Positions 23,588 to 32,154 of a stretch of DNA of 64,000 nucleotides are shown one piece after another; the stretch's first letter is position 1; every line of letters begins with the position of its first letter. Under the pieces are notes generated by a model. That model ran no database searches. It was not told the origin of the DNA and was given only the letters and a program-made list of their open reading frames with translations. Origin of the DNA: Paracoccus marinus (GTDB lineage: Bacteria > Pseudomonadota > Alphaproteobacteria > Rhodobacterales > Rhodobacteraceae); assembly GCF_007018965.1 (NCBI RefSeq), contig NZ_VJYZ01000033.1, positions 124,001 through 188,000 on the forward strand, written 5' to 3'. A program made the position numbers and the translations under genes.

Positions 23588-24276
23588 GCCGCCGCCCGTT
23601 CCGGGGCGAAGCTCGTCACGTCCACCAGCCGGTCGCAGACGCGGGCGCGCGCGTCCTCGTCGTGGAAGATGCCGAGGATCGCGGCGCCGGCCGCCTTGGC
23701 GTCGAGGATCAGCGACAGCACAACCTCGCGGTTGGCGGCATCGAGGCTCGCGGTCGGCTCGTCCAGCAAGAGCGCGGGCCAGGGGTGGACGAAACCGCGG
23801 GCGATGTTCACCCGCTGCTGCTCACCGCCCGAAAAGGTCGTCGGCGACAGCGGCCACAGCCGTTCGGGGATGTTGAGGCGCGTGAGCAGCGCGGCGGCGC
23901 GGTCGCGCGCCTCGTCATCGGGAACGCCGAGGGTCAGCAGCGGCTCGGCCACGACGTCGATCGTGGGCACGCGGGGGACGACGCGCAGGAACTGGCTGAC
24001 GTAGCCCAAGGTCGCGCGGCGCAGCGCGATGATGTCGCGCGGCACGGCGGTCGCCAGGTCCACCCCGCCCACGCGGACCGACCCCGCGTCGATCCGGTAG
24101 TTGCCCCAGATCATCCGCATCAGCGTGGATTTGCCCGCGCCCGACGCGCCGACCAGCCCCACGCATTCGCCGGGGCCGACCGACAGCCGCGCCCCTTCCA
24201 TCACCCGCAGCACGGTCCCGCCCTGATTGTGGAGCGTGAAGTCCTTGGCCACGTCTTCTACGTCGATCATCGTCAT
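23584..24276 (-). CDS. phnL: PhnL, C-P lyase ABC-type ATPase subunit
   Basis: 230 residues, ABC ATPase: Walker A GASGAGKST, signature FSGGEQQRVNIARG, Walker B ALLLDEPTASLD. PhnL is not a transporter subunit but associates with the PhnGHIJK C-P lyase core and is needed for phosphonate activation. Placed between phnK and phnN as in most proteobacteria. Confidence 0.94.
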   Translation of the reverse strand: MTMIDVEDVAKDFTLHNQGGTVLRVMEGARLSVGPGECVGLVGASGAGKSTLMRMIWGNYRIDAGSVRVGGVDLATAVPRDIIALRRATLGYVSQFLRVVPRVPTIDVVAEPLLTLGVPDDEARDRAAALLTRLNIPERLWPLSPTTFSGGEQQRVNIARGFVHPWPALLLDEPTASLDAANREVVLSLILDAKAAGAAILGIFHDEDARARVCDRLVDVTSFAPERAAA

Positions 24277-25049
24277 ACCTGCAGGACCGAGGACACGAGA
24301 AGCTGCGTATAGGCGTGGCGCGGATCGTCAAGCACCTGGTCGGTCAGCCCGGTCTCGACCACGCGGCCGTCCTTCATCACCATCAGCCGGTCGGCGAGCA
24401 GCCGCACCACGGCCAGATCGTGCGTCACCAGCACTGCCGACAGCCCCATCCGCCGCACCAGTCCGCGCAGAAGGTCCAGAAGCCGCGCCTGCACGCTGAC
24501 ATCAAGGCCGCCGGTCGGCTCGTCCATGAACACGAGCCGGGGGCCGGTCACCAGGTTCCGCGCGATCTGCAGACGCTGCTGCATCCCGCCCGAGAACTGG
24601 CGCGGCCGGTCGTCGATCCGCGAGGGGTCGATCTCGACCCGGCTCAGCCAGTCCTCGGCGGTGTCGCGGATCCGGCCGTAGTGGCGCGCGCCGACGGCCA
24701 TCAGCCGCTCGCCCACGTTGCCCCCGGCGCTGACCGCCATCCGCAGCCCGTCGCGCGGGTTCTGGTGGACAAAGGCCCAGTCGGTGCGGCCCAGCATCCG
24801 GCGTTCCGGTTCGGACATTGTGACCGTATCGACCAGCCCGCGGTCGCTGGTGTCGAAAAGGACCTGCCCCCGGTCGGGCGCAAGGTGCCCGGCCATGCAG
24901 TTGAGCAGCGTCGATTTGCCCGACCCGGATTCGCCGACGATCCCCAAGACCTCGCCCGGCCACAGATCGAAGCTCACGTCGGTGCAGCCGATCCGCGCGC
25001 CGTAGCGTTTTTCAAGGTCGCGGACGGACAGCAGCGGGGTGTCAGTCAT
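24273..25049 (-). CDS. phnK: PhnK, C-P lyase ABC-type ATPase subunit
   Basis: 258 residues, ABC ATPase: Walker A GESGSGKST, signature FSGGMQQRLQIARNL, Walker B LVFMDEPTGGLD. In E. coli PhnK docks on PhnJ of the core complex. Overlaps phnJ by 8 bases and phnL by ATGA. Confidence 0.94.
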   Translation of the reverse strand: MTDTPLLSVRDLEKRYGARIGCTDVSFDLWPGEVLGIVGESGSGKSTLLNCMAGHLAPDRGQVLFDTSDRGLVDTVTMSEPERRMLGRTDWAFVHQNPRDGLRMAVSAGGNVGERLMAVGARHYGRIRDTAEDWLSRVEIDPSRIDDRPRQFSGGMQQRLQIARNLVTGPRLVFMDEPTGGLDVSVQARLLDLLRGLVRRMGLSAVLVTHDLAVVRLLADRLMVMKDGRVVETGLTDQVLDDPRHAYTQLLVSSVLQV

Positions 25050-25905
25050 GGCCGCTCTCCTGCCTCGTAGCGCAGTAGTCGGTGTCGGAACAGACGAACA
25101 TCCGCCCGCCCGCGTCGTCGGTGATGACCTCGTCCAGATAGCTGTCCGTCGCCCCGCAGATCGCGCAGGGGTGGTCGGCCTTGCTGGCGGTGAACGGGTG
25201 GTCGTCGAAATCGAGGCTGACGACCCCGGTCCACGGCGGCACCGCGTAGATGCGCTGCTCGCGCCCCGCGCCGAACAGCTGGATCGCCGCCGACATGTGC
25301 ATCTTGGGGTTGTCGAAGCGCGGGATGGGCGAGGGGTCCATGACGTAGTGACCCGCGACCTTGACCGGATAGGCGTAGGATGTCGCGATCTCGCCGTGGC
25401 GGGCGATGTCCTCGTACAGCCGGACCTGCATCAGGCCGTAATCGGACAGCGCGTGCATCCGCCGGGTTTCCGTCTCGCGCGGTTCCAGAAAGCGCAGCGG
25501 TTCCGGGATCGGGACCTGGTAGACGAGGATCTGGTCCCCGGTCAGCGGGGTTTCCGGGATCCGGTGGCGGGTCTGGATCACGGTCGCCTCGGCCGTGCGC
25601 TCGGTCGTGGCGACGCCCGCCACCCGGCGGAAGAAGCCGCGGATGCTGACCGCGTTGGTGGTGTCGTCCGCGCCCTGGTCGATGACCTTGAGCGTGTCGT
25701 CGGGGGTCAGGCACGCCGCCGTCACCTGCACGCCGCCGGTGCCCCAGCCATAGGGCATCGGCATCTCGCGGCTCGCGAACGGCACCTGATAGCCGGGAAC
25801 TGCCAGCCCTTTCAGGATCGCGCGGCGGATCATCCGCTTCGTGTCCTCGTCCAGATAGGCGAAGTTGTAGGCCTGGCCGGGATCGTGCGCGGTCACAGCA
25901 GCCAC
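25042..25905 (-). CDS. phnJ: PhnJ, radical-SAM C-P lyase
   Basis: 287 residues. The catalytic subunit that breaks the carbon-phosphorus bond of ribose-1-phosphonate 5-phosphate using a 4Fe-4S cluster and SAM. The C-terminal cysteines expected for the cluster and for catalysis are present as CAIC and CSDTDYC in the last 45 residues. It overlaps the upstream HAD hydrolase gene by 13 bases. Full length. Confidence 0.96.
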   Translation of the reverse strand: MAAVTAHDPGQAYNFAYLDEDTKRMIRRAILKGLAVPGYQVPFASREMPMPYGWGTGGVQVTAACLTPDDTLKVIDQGADDTTNAVSIRGFFRRVAGVATTERTAEATVIQTRHRIPETPLTGDQILVYQVPIPEPLRFLEPRETETRRMHALSDYGLMQVRLYEDIARHGEIATSYAYPVKVAGHYVMDPSPIPRFDNPKMHMSAAIQLFGAGREQRIYAVPPWTGVVSLDFDDHPFTASKADHPCAICGATDSYLDEVITDDAGGRMFVCSDTDYCATRQESGHD

Positions 25906-26492
25906 CGGTCGTTCAACTCGCGCTCCAGCGCGGCGGGGTCGGTGAACAGCACCGCGTCCATGCCGACGGCGCGCGCGCCCTCGACGTTGGCGGCGCTGTC
26001 GTCGATGAACAGGCAGTCCGATGCCTCAAGCCCGTTGCGGTCCATCAGCAGGCGGTAGATCGCGGGGTCGGGCTTCAGCATCTTCTCGCGCCCCGACACC
26101 ACGATGTCGCGGAAGCGGTCGGTCAGGCGCGGGTGCAGCGCCAGCGCGTCGTTCCAGCTTTCGGCGGACCAGTTGGTGATCGCGTAAAGCGCGTGCCCGT
26201 TCTCGGCCAGGCGCTGGATCAGGTTCCACGTCCCCTCGATCGGCTCGGCGATCGTCAGGCGGTGGCGTTCGGGATAAAGCGACGCCGGATGCGCGCGCTC
26301 GCCGTGCCGCGCGCGCAGGTCGTCCACCGCCTCGGCCCAGCTTCGCCCGCCGTCCTGCTGCCGGTTCCAGTCGGAAAACCCCACCTCGGCCAGGTAGGCG
26401 TCGGTTTCGGCGGGGGATGCGAAGTGTCCCGCGAACGCCGCATGCAGGTTCCAGCGGATCAGGACGTTGCCGATGTCGAATACGATGTTCAT
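25893..26492 (-). CDS. HAD-family hydrolase inserted between phnI and phnJ
   Basis: 199 residues with the HAD phosphatase motifs: IVFDIGNVLIRW (nucleophile Asp, motif I), AITNWSAESW (motif II), the Lys of MLKPDPAIY (motif III) and FIDDSAANVEGA (motif IV). It overlaps phnI by ATGA upstream and phnJ by 13 bases downstream, so it is translated with the C-P lyase core. Its substrate is unknown. As phnP (cyclic ribose phosphodiesterase) is absent from the window, a role in handling ribose phosphates of the pathway or in metabolite repair is conceivable but not shown. Confidence 0.88.
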   Translation of the reverse strand: MNIVFDIGNVLIRWNLHAAFAGHFASPAETDAYLAEVGFSDWNRQQDGGRSWAEAVDDLRARHGERAHPASLYPERHRLTIAEPIEGTWNLIQRLAENGHALYAITNWSAESWNDALALHPRLTDRFRDIVVSGREKMLKPDPAIYRLLMDRNGLEASDCLFIDDSAANVEGARAVGMDAVLFTDPAALERELNDRWLL

Positions 26493-27601
26493 TCCGCGGC
26501 TTCCCTGTTGTTGTCGGCGCCGGTCCCCGCCGCGTCCGCGCGCAGCCGCCGCACCAGCTCAAGCTCGGCCTGGAAATCGACGTAGTGCGGCAGCTTGATG
26601 TGTTCCAGGAACCCGGTCGCCTGGATGTTGTCGCAGTGATACAGCACGAACTCGGCGTCCTGCGCGGGCGCGCCCGCGTCATCCTCGCCCAGCTCCTCCC
26701 ACCGCAGGGCGCGGTCCACCAGCGCCATCGACAGCGCCTTGCGTTCGGTCTGGCCGAAGCTGAGGCCGTAGCCCCGCGTGAACTGCGCGGGCTCGGTGCG
26801 GCTGCCCGTGAACTGGTTCACGGTGTCGCATTCCGTGACCTCGATCTCGCCGATGTCGATGGCGAAACCCAGCTCGGGAATGTCCATCGCGACCGGCACG
26901 GTGCCGATCCGCAATTCGCCGACAAAGGCGTGGTTGCGGGCGTAGCCGCGCTGCGTCGAATAGGCGAGGCCCAGCAGGAAGCCTTCGTCCCCCCGCGCCA
27001 GCGCCTGCAGGCGCAGCGCGCGGTCGGCGGGCAGTTCCAGCGGCTCGCGGGTCAAATCGCCGGGGTCGGCGTCGGTCGGGTTCTCGGACTGGATCAGCCC
27101 GTCGCGGTTCAGGAACGACAGGATGTGCAGCACGTCTGAGGCGGCGGGCGACGGCGCGGCCTCGGCGCCGGTGCCTTCGACCGGCACCTCGCCATCGGCC
27201 ATCAGGCGGAAGTCCAGCAGGCGGTGGGTGTAATCGTAGGTTGGCCCCAGCACCTGACCGCCCGGCGCGTCCTTGAATGTGGCCGAGATGCGGCGGGCGA
27301 TGTCCATCGCGCCGGTGTCCACCGGCGCGGACCCGCCGAAGCGCGGCAGGGTGGTGCGATAGGCGCGGATCAGGAAGATCGCCTCGATCAGGTCGCCGCG
27401 CGCCTGCTTGATCGCCAGCGCGGCAAGGTCGGGGTCGTAAAGCGAGCCTTCGGCCATGACCCGGTCCACCGCCAGCGACAGCTGGTCGCGGATCGCGTCG
27501 GTATGGATCGCGGGCTGGTCCGCGGGGCCGCGCCGGACCTCTGCCAGCCAGTAGTGGGCGGCACCGATCGCGCGCTCGCCCCCTTTCACGGCGACATACA
27601 T
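26489..27601 (-). CDS. phnI: PhnI, C-P lyase core subunit (nucleosidase)
   Basis: 370 residues from the ATG at 27601, overlapping the phnH stop; the frame is open further upstream only as a shadow of phnH. Starts MYVAVKGGERAIGAAHYWLA, typical of PhnI. With PhnG, H and L it couples phosphonate to ATP, releasing adenine. Contains the conserved block TRGYGLSFGQTERKALSMAL. Full length. Confidence 0.95.
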   Translation of the reverse strand: MYVAVKGGERAIGAAHYWLAEVRRGPADQPAIHTDAIRDQLSLAVDRVMAEGSLYDPDLAALAIKQARGDLIEAIFLIRAYRTTLPRFGGSAPVDTGAMDIARRISATFKDAPGGQVLGPTYDYTHRLLDFRLMADGEVPVEGTGAEAAPSPAASDVLHILSFLNRDGLIQSENPTDADPGDLTREPLELPADRALRLQALARGDEGFLLGLAYSTQRGYARNHAFVGELRIGTVPVAMDIPELGFAIDIGEIEVTECDTVNQFTGSRTEPAQFTRGYGLSFGQTERKALSMALVDRALRWEELGEDDAGAPAQDAEFVLYHCDNIQATGFLEHIKLPHYVDFQAELELVRRLRADAAGTGADNNREAAE

Positions 27602-28179
27602 CAGCGCGCCTCCCCGGTGTGGATCGCGGTCGAGCGCGGCACGGCGGCCACCCGGTCGCCGCAGGTCAGGATCGCGTCCCAGCCGAGCGGAAAGCGGGCG
27701 TGGTTCGCGGCAAAGGCGGCCGGGTCGGGCAGGGGCAGGGTGGCGGTGTCGCGGATGCCGGGGCCGGTGAGGGTCGCGCCGACCGGATCGAGCGCCGGCA
27801 ATTCCACGATCAGCGTCGCGGCGCGGTCGGGATATTCGGGGTTGCCGATGGGGAAGCGGTCGGTCGGCAGCAGCGCGTCCCAGGTGCCGAGCGCAAAGGC
27901 CGCATCCCCGGCCGTCACCAGTGGCGCGGCGCAGTGGAACGTGACCCACGCCCGCACCTCGGCCGTGTCGTGCGAGGGGCCAAGGAACAGGGGCGTGGTC
28001 CGGTCGCACAGCGTCAGCAGCGCCGTTCCCGCCGCGATCGACAGCGGCGCGGGCGGGCGGGCGCCGGTGACGTCGTGGATCGTGCCGGGGCGGGCCATCG
28101 CCTGCATGATCGCGCGGAAGGCGTGGGCGGCGTCGGCGGGCGGATCGGCGAAGCCGCCCGACAGCAGGTGCGCGGTCAT
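27601..28179 (-). CDS. phnH: PhnH, C-P lyase core subunit
   Basis: 192 residues from the ATG at 28179 (ATGA overlap with phnG). Contains the family blocks AFRAIMQAMARPGTIHDV and FPLGWDAILTCGDRVAAVPR. PhnH is a structural subunit of the PhnGHIJ complex with a PLP-transferase-like fold. Normal length. Confidence 0.94.
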   Translation of the reverse strand: MTAHLLSGGFADPPADAAHAFRAIMQAMARPGTIHDVTGARPPAPLSIAAGTALLTLCDRTTPLFLGPSHDTAEVRAWVTFHCAAPLVTAGDAAFALGTWDALLPTDRFPIGNPEYPDRAATLIVELPALDPVGATLTGPGIRDTATLPLPDPAAFAANHARFPLGWDAILTCGDRVAAVPRSTAIHTGEAR

Positions 28180-28625
28180 GCGTCCTCTCCCCTCACCAGC
28201 GTGAAGAACTCGACCCTGGTGGCGGCCGCGCGGCCGGCGCGGGCGTGGCGGCGGGCGGTTTCCTCGGCCCGCAGGGGGGCGATCACGCCGGCCTCGATTC
28301 GGGCGGCGGCGTCGGTTTGCAGCAGCGCGTCGATGGCTGCGGCGCGCAGCGCATGGGGGCGCGAGCGGCCCTGCACGTAGCCGTGGCCGACCGTCCCGCA
28401 GGGAAGCTGGACCGAGGCGCGGGTGACGGTCATCTCGCCCAGGTTGAAGGGCGCGCCGGTCCCGCCCGCGCGGCCGCGGACCATGACGGTCCCGATCTCG
28501 GGCGCGCGCAGGACCTGGTGGTCCGGCAGGTCGGGAAGCAGCGCCTGGATGCGGCTGGCGCTTGCGCGGGCCAGCAGACCAAGGTTGTCTGCGCGTGTAT
28601 GGGGGAGGGGCGGGTGATCGGTCAT
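28176..28625 (-). CDS. phnG: PhnG, C-P lyase core subunit
   Basis: 149 residues from the ATG at 28625. Conserved middle: FNLGEMTVTRASVQLPCGTVGH followed by GYVQGRSRPHALRAAAIDAL. It binds PhnI in the C-P lyase core. First gene of the catalytic operon, facing the regulator phnF across a short control region. Confidence 0.94.
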   Translation of the reverse strand: MTDHPPLPHTRADNLGLLARASASRIQALLPDLPDHQVLRAPEIGTVMVRGRAGGTGAPFNLGEMTVTRASVQLPCGTVGHGYVQGRSRPHALRAAAIDALLQTDAAARIEAGVIAPLRAEETARRHARAGRAAATRVEFFTLVRGEDA

Positions 28626-28630
28626 GGAAA

Positions 28631-28646
28631 CTATACAACTAGACAA
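28631..28646. promoter_or_regulatory. Candidate PhnF operator in the phnG-phnF divergent region
   Basis: The 72-base gap between phnG and phnF holds, on the minus strand, TTGTCTAGTTGTATAG: two copies of the half-site TTGTNTAG, the type of element bound by GntR/HutC-family regulators such as PhnF. It lies 5 bases upstream of the phnG start codon, where binding would block the catalytic operon. The assignment is by motif resemblance only. Confidence 0.45.
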
Positions 28647-28697
28647 ATCACCTATAGCACGCCCCGCGCGCATGTCCCGTGAATATTCGGTGACGCC

Positions 28698-29420
28698 GTG
28701 AGCTTGTGGCGCACCATTGCCGATCACCTGCGCGACGACATCGCCCGCGGCCACCACGCGCCGGGCGAGCGCCTGCCGAGCGAGGCGGCGCTGGCGGCCC
28801 GGTTCGGGGTCAACCGCCACACCGTCAGGCAGGCGCTGGCCGCGCTTTCGGATGAAGGGCTGGTCTGGTCGCGGCGCGGCGCGGGGGTGTTCGTGCAGGC
28901 GGCGCCGACCGACTATCCCCTGGGCGGGCGCACGGTGCAGTTTCACCGCGCGATCGCGCTGGCGGGGCGGATGCCGGGGCGGCAGATCGACTTCGTGGCC
29001 ACCCGCACCGCCGACGCGGTCGAGGCCGAGGCGCTGGCCCTGCCCCCCGGCGCGCAGGTCCACGTGGCCGAAGGGGTTTCGCTGGTCGATGGCCAGCCGG
29101 TCGCGATGTTCCGGTCGGTGTTTCCGGCCGAGTGGCTGCCCGCCTTGCCCGACGGGCTGCGCGAGACCGGCTCGATCACCGCGGCGCTGGACCGCTGCGG
29201 CGTCCCGGCCTTTCGCCGCGCCCATACCCGCATCACCGCGCGCGTGGCCGACGCGACCCGCGCGGCGCGGCTGCAGGCCCGGCCGGGCGACGCCCTGATC
29301 CGGACCGAGGCGGTGAACGTCACCCCCGACGGCACCCCGGTCGAACGGGGCCTGTCGTGGTGGCTGGCCGCGCGGATCACGCTGACCGTCACGCCCGAAG
29401 GGGGCGGGTCGGACCCCTGA
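28698..29420 (+). CDS. phnF: PhnF, GntR/HutC-family regulator
   Basis: 240 residues, GTG start. N-terminal winged helix (RLPSEAALAARFGVNRHTVR, about residues 25-45), C-terminal UTRA effector-binding domain. Divergent from phnG, the usual place of the phosphonate-operon repressor. It likely senses a phosphonate or pathway intermediate and controls phnG-M and perhaps phnC-E. Confidence 0.93.
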   Translation: MSLWRTIADHLRDDIARGHHAPGERLPSEAALAARFGVNRHTVRQALAALSDEGLVWSRRGAGVFVQAAPTDYPLGGRTVQFHRAIALAGRMPGRQIDFVATRTADAVEAEALALPPGAQVHVAEGVSLVDGQPVAMFRSVFPAEWLPALPDGLRETGSITAALDRCGVPAFRRAHTRITARVADATRAARLQARPGDALIRTEAVNVTPDGTPVERGLSWWLAARITLTVTPEGGGSDP

Positions 29421-29439
29421 AGCGCCGGCCCCGCCCCTG

Positions 29440-31413
29440 TCAGCCCCTGCCGATTACCGCCTCGATCTCGCGCCCCAGCCGGTCACTGTGCGCGCGCACG
29501 AAGCTGCCGGTCAGGTGGTGTTCGTCACGATAGACCAGCAGGCCGCCATCGGTCGCCCGGCAGCGCGTGTCGTCGCAGATGAGGTCGGAAAAATCCGCGA
29601 ACCGCAGCCCCGGCATCGCCAGCCCGGCGGCCGGATCGCGGGCGTTCAGCAGGTCCGCCCGCCGCGCGTCGCAGGCCGCAGGGTCGTCCGCGTGGCGCGC
29701 GACGCAGTCCACCACGTCGCCCGGGAACCACGGGTTGTCCCGCAGCGCCAGCACCTTGATCCCCCGCCCCGTCAGCCCGGCCCAGAGCGAGCGGTAGATC
29801 TCGGGCACCGCCTCGTCAGGGCCGCGGCCCCGGGTGGCGATCGTCAGGATCAGGTCGGGCCGCAGGGCCATGACCCGGGCCAGAACGGCGGTGTTCCACG
29901 CGGCGCAGCTGTCTGGATCGAGCAGGTTGAACTCTGCCCCCGCCCGCGCGACCCGGGCCGGGTCGCGGGCGTCAAGAAACACGCACGAGCTTTTCGTGAC
30001 GCTGACGATCCGCAGGTCCAGCGCCGGGGCAAGGTCCTGCAGCGCGGGCAGCCATTGCAGCGAATGCGAGCCGCCGGCCAGCACGACCGTGCGCGCACCG
30101 TCGCGGACGCCATAGACGCATTCGATCACCGCCGCGTCGGTGATGGTCTGGTGGCATCCGTCGGCATAGGCCCGCGCCACGTCCGCCCGCGCGATCAGCG
30201 GGTCGGGCACAAGGCCGCCGTTCCCCGCCCAGTTGAGTGGGTCCCGGTCGAACGCCGCCTTGCGCGCGTAGGCCGTGGCGATTGCGGCGCGGTTCGCGTC
30301 GGCCCAGGCATAGATCGCGCCCAGCACCGGCAGCATGACGACGACCCCCAGCGCGACGGACGCCAGGGGGCGCGCGACCAGCGGCGGCCAGCGGCGGACC
30401 GGCGCCTCGAACAGCCGCAGCGTCCCCCACGCGAGCAGCCCGGCCAGCGCCATGATGCCGAGGCCGGGCAGAATGCCGACCTCGGGCGTGCCGGTCCAGC
30501 TGCGCCAGAACACCAGCAGCGGCCAGTGCCACAGGTAAAAGGAAAAGCTGATCTCTCCCGCCGCCATGACGGGGCGGTTGGTCAGCGGGGCGATGTCGGC
30601 ACCCGACCGCGCCGCGACGATCAGCCCCAGCGTGGACAGCACCGGGATCAGCGCGGCGATGCCCGGGAACGACTTGCCGACCGGGATCACGGCGGCGAAC
30701 GTCACCAGCACGGCAAGGCAGGCGTATCCCAGCACCCGCGCCGCGCGGCGGGGGATGGTCGGCAGCCGGTCGATGTTCAGCGCCAGCGCCGCGCCCAGCA
30801 TGTATTCCCATCCGCGCGCGAGGCTGTCGAAATACGCCCACGGCTGGTTCCGGTCGGTGATCCACAGGTTATAGGCGAACGACGCGACCATCAGCGCCAC
30901 GACCAGCCCGGCCCATGCCCGCCTGACCGACACGCCGCGGCGCGAGGCGAAGGCCGCCGCGATCCACAGCAGCAGCGGCAGCACGAGGTAGTACTGCATC
31001 TGCAGCGACAGCGCCCACATCTGCTGGAACGGCGACACCGCCAGGCCAAGCCGCAGATAATCGGTGCCGGTCCATGCGAGCCACCAGTTCTCGACGAACA
31101 CCGCCGACGCCAGCCCGTGAAACGCGAACTCCCGCCAGTAGATCGCCGGGATGAACAGGAGCGTGCCCGCGACCGTGGCAAGGATCACGACGGCGGCCAG
31201 CGGCACGACCCGCCGGACGGTGGCGCCGTAGTAGCGCAGCACGTCGCGCCCGCCGGGGGTGCCGATCCTGACGAACGACGCCATCATGAAGAACGCGGCG
31301 ATGACGAAGAACGCATCCACCCCGCCCGACACCCGGTTGAACCAGATGTGGTAGATCGCCACCAGCAGCGCCGCGACGGCGCGAAGCCCCTGGATTTCCC
31401 GGATATAGGTCAT
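29440..31413 (-). CDS. OafA/YrhL-type membrane acyltransferase with SGNH domain
   Basis: 657 residues from MTYIREIQGLRAVAALLVAIYH; an in-frame GTG at 31473 would add 20 residues and cannot be excluded. About ten membrane helices of the acyltransferase-3 family occupy residues 1-360, followed by a periplasmic SGNH-like domain (LAGGSHSLQWLPAL block and a late DEHHLTG). Such proteins O-acetylate surface or periplasmic glycans. It lies at the end of the phn transport unit, but a role in phosphonate use is not evident; it may serve the glycan locus to the right. Confidence 0.88.
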   Translation of the reverse strand: MTYIREIQGLRAVAALLVAIYHIWFNRVSGGVDAFFVIAAFFMMASFVRIGTPGGRDVLRYYGATVRRVVPLAAVVILATVAGTLLFIPAIYWREFAFHGLASAVFVENWWLAWTGTDYLRLGLAVSPFQQMWALSLQMQYYLVLPLLLWIAAAFASRRGVSVRRAWAGLVVALMVASFAYNLWITDRNQPWAYFDSLARGWEYMLGAALALNIDRLPTIPRRAARVLGYACLAVLVTFAAVIPVGKSFPGIAALIPVLSTLGLIVAARSGADIAPLTNRPVMAAGEISFSFYLWHWPLLVFWRSWTGTPEVGILPGLGIMALAGLLAWGTLRLFEAPVRRWPPLVARPLASVALGVVVMLPVLGAIYAWADANRAAIATAYARKAAFDRDPLNWAGNGGLVPDPLIARADVARAYADGCHQTITDAAVIECVYGVRDGARTVVLAGGSHSLQWLPALQDLAPALDLRIVSVTKSSCVFLDARDPARVARAGAEFNLLDPDSCAAWNTAVLARVMALRPDLILTIATRGRGPDEAVPEIYRSLWAGLTGRGIKVLALRDNPWFPGDVVDCVARHADDPAACDARRADLLNARDPAAGLAMPGLRFADFSDLICDDTRCRATDGGLLVYRDEHHLTGSFVRAHSDRLGREIEAVIGRG

Positions 31414-31536
31414 CTGCCGTCGGCCCCTTGTCCGTTCAGGCAAAGGGCTAGCAGGCGGGGCGGTCGCGGTCACGCGCCGCGTGCGTCGATGGGCGAAGCC
31501 ACGCCCGGACCGGACGCCCTCGCGTCCGAACCGCGC

Positions 31537-32148
31537 CTATTCGTAGCGGTCCAGAAATGCCTCGGCCGTCAGGCTGCGGAAATCGGGCAGGGCCGCGCGC
31601 AGGCGCTCGTGGTCCCAGTCCCACCAGGCCAGCGCCTCCATCCGCGCGGCGGTTTCTTCGCTGAAACGGCGGCGCAGGGGGCGGGCGGGGTTGCCGACGA
31701 CGATGGTCCAGGGCGCCACGTCGCGGGTCACGACCGCGCCCGCGCCGACGATGGCGCCAAGGCCCACCGTCACCTCGGGCTTCACGATCGCGCCGTGGCC
31801 GATCCAGGTGTCGTGCCCGATCACCGTGCGGCGCGACTGGCGGCGGGTGAAGAACGCGTCGTCCCGCGCCTCGTCGGGCCAGTAGTAGTTCGAGCGATAG
31901 AGAAAGTGGTGCAGGCTCGCCGTGGTCATCGGGTGGTCGGTCGGCCCGATCCGGGTTAGCGCGGCGATGTTGGCGAACTTGCCGACGCTCGTGTTGGCGA
32001 TGTCCGCCATACGGTCGCAATAGCTGTAGTCGTCGAAGTCCGAGTGGTTGATGCGCGACCCGGCCCCCACCTCGCAGAAGCGGCCGAAGCTGGTCGCCAC
32101 GACCTCGGCGTCGTCGGGGATCAGGGGGGTGTCTGCCGAAAGGATCAT
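31537..32148 (-). CDS. Phosphonate-locus hexapeptide-repeat acetyltransferase
   Basis: 203 residues with left-handed beta-helix hexapeptide repeats ([40 protein letters not shown]). Transferases of this kind are found in many phn operons and are thought to acetylate phosphonates, replacing PhnO. It starts 6 bases after phnE2, so it belongs to the transport operon. Confidence 0.88.
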   Translation of the reverse strand: MILSADTPLIPDDAEVVATSFGRFCEVGAGSRINHSDFDDYSYCDRMADIANTSVGKFANIAALTRIGPTDHPMTTASLHHFLYRSNYYWPDEARDDAFFTRRQSRRTVIGHDTWIGHGAIVKPEVTVGLGAIVGAGAVVTRDVAPWTIVVGNPARPLRRRFSEETAARMEALAWWDWDHERLRAALPDFRSLTAEAFLDRYE

Positions 32149-32154
32149 GTCGCC

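Noticed and set aside
25893..26492. HAD gene as PhnX (phosphonoacetaldehyde hydrolase)
   Set aside because: It is only 199 residues, with a general HAD-IA motif set, and there is no phnW partner; PhnX is about 265-270 residues with a distinctive cap.
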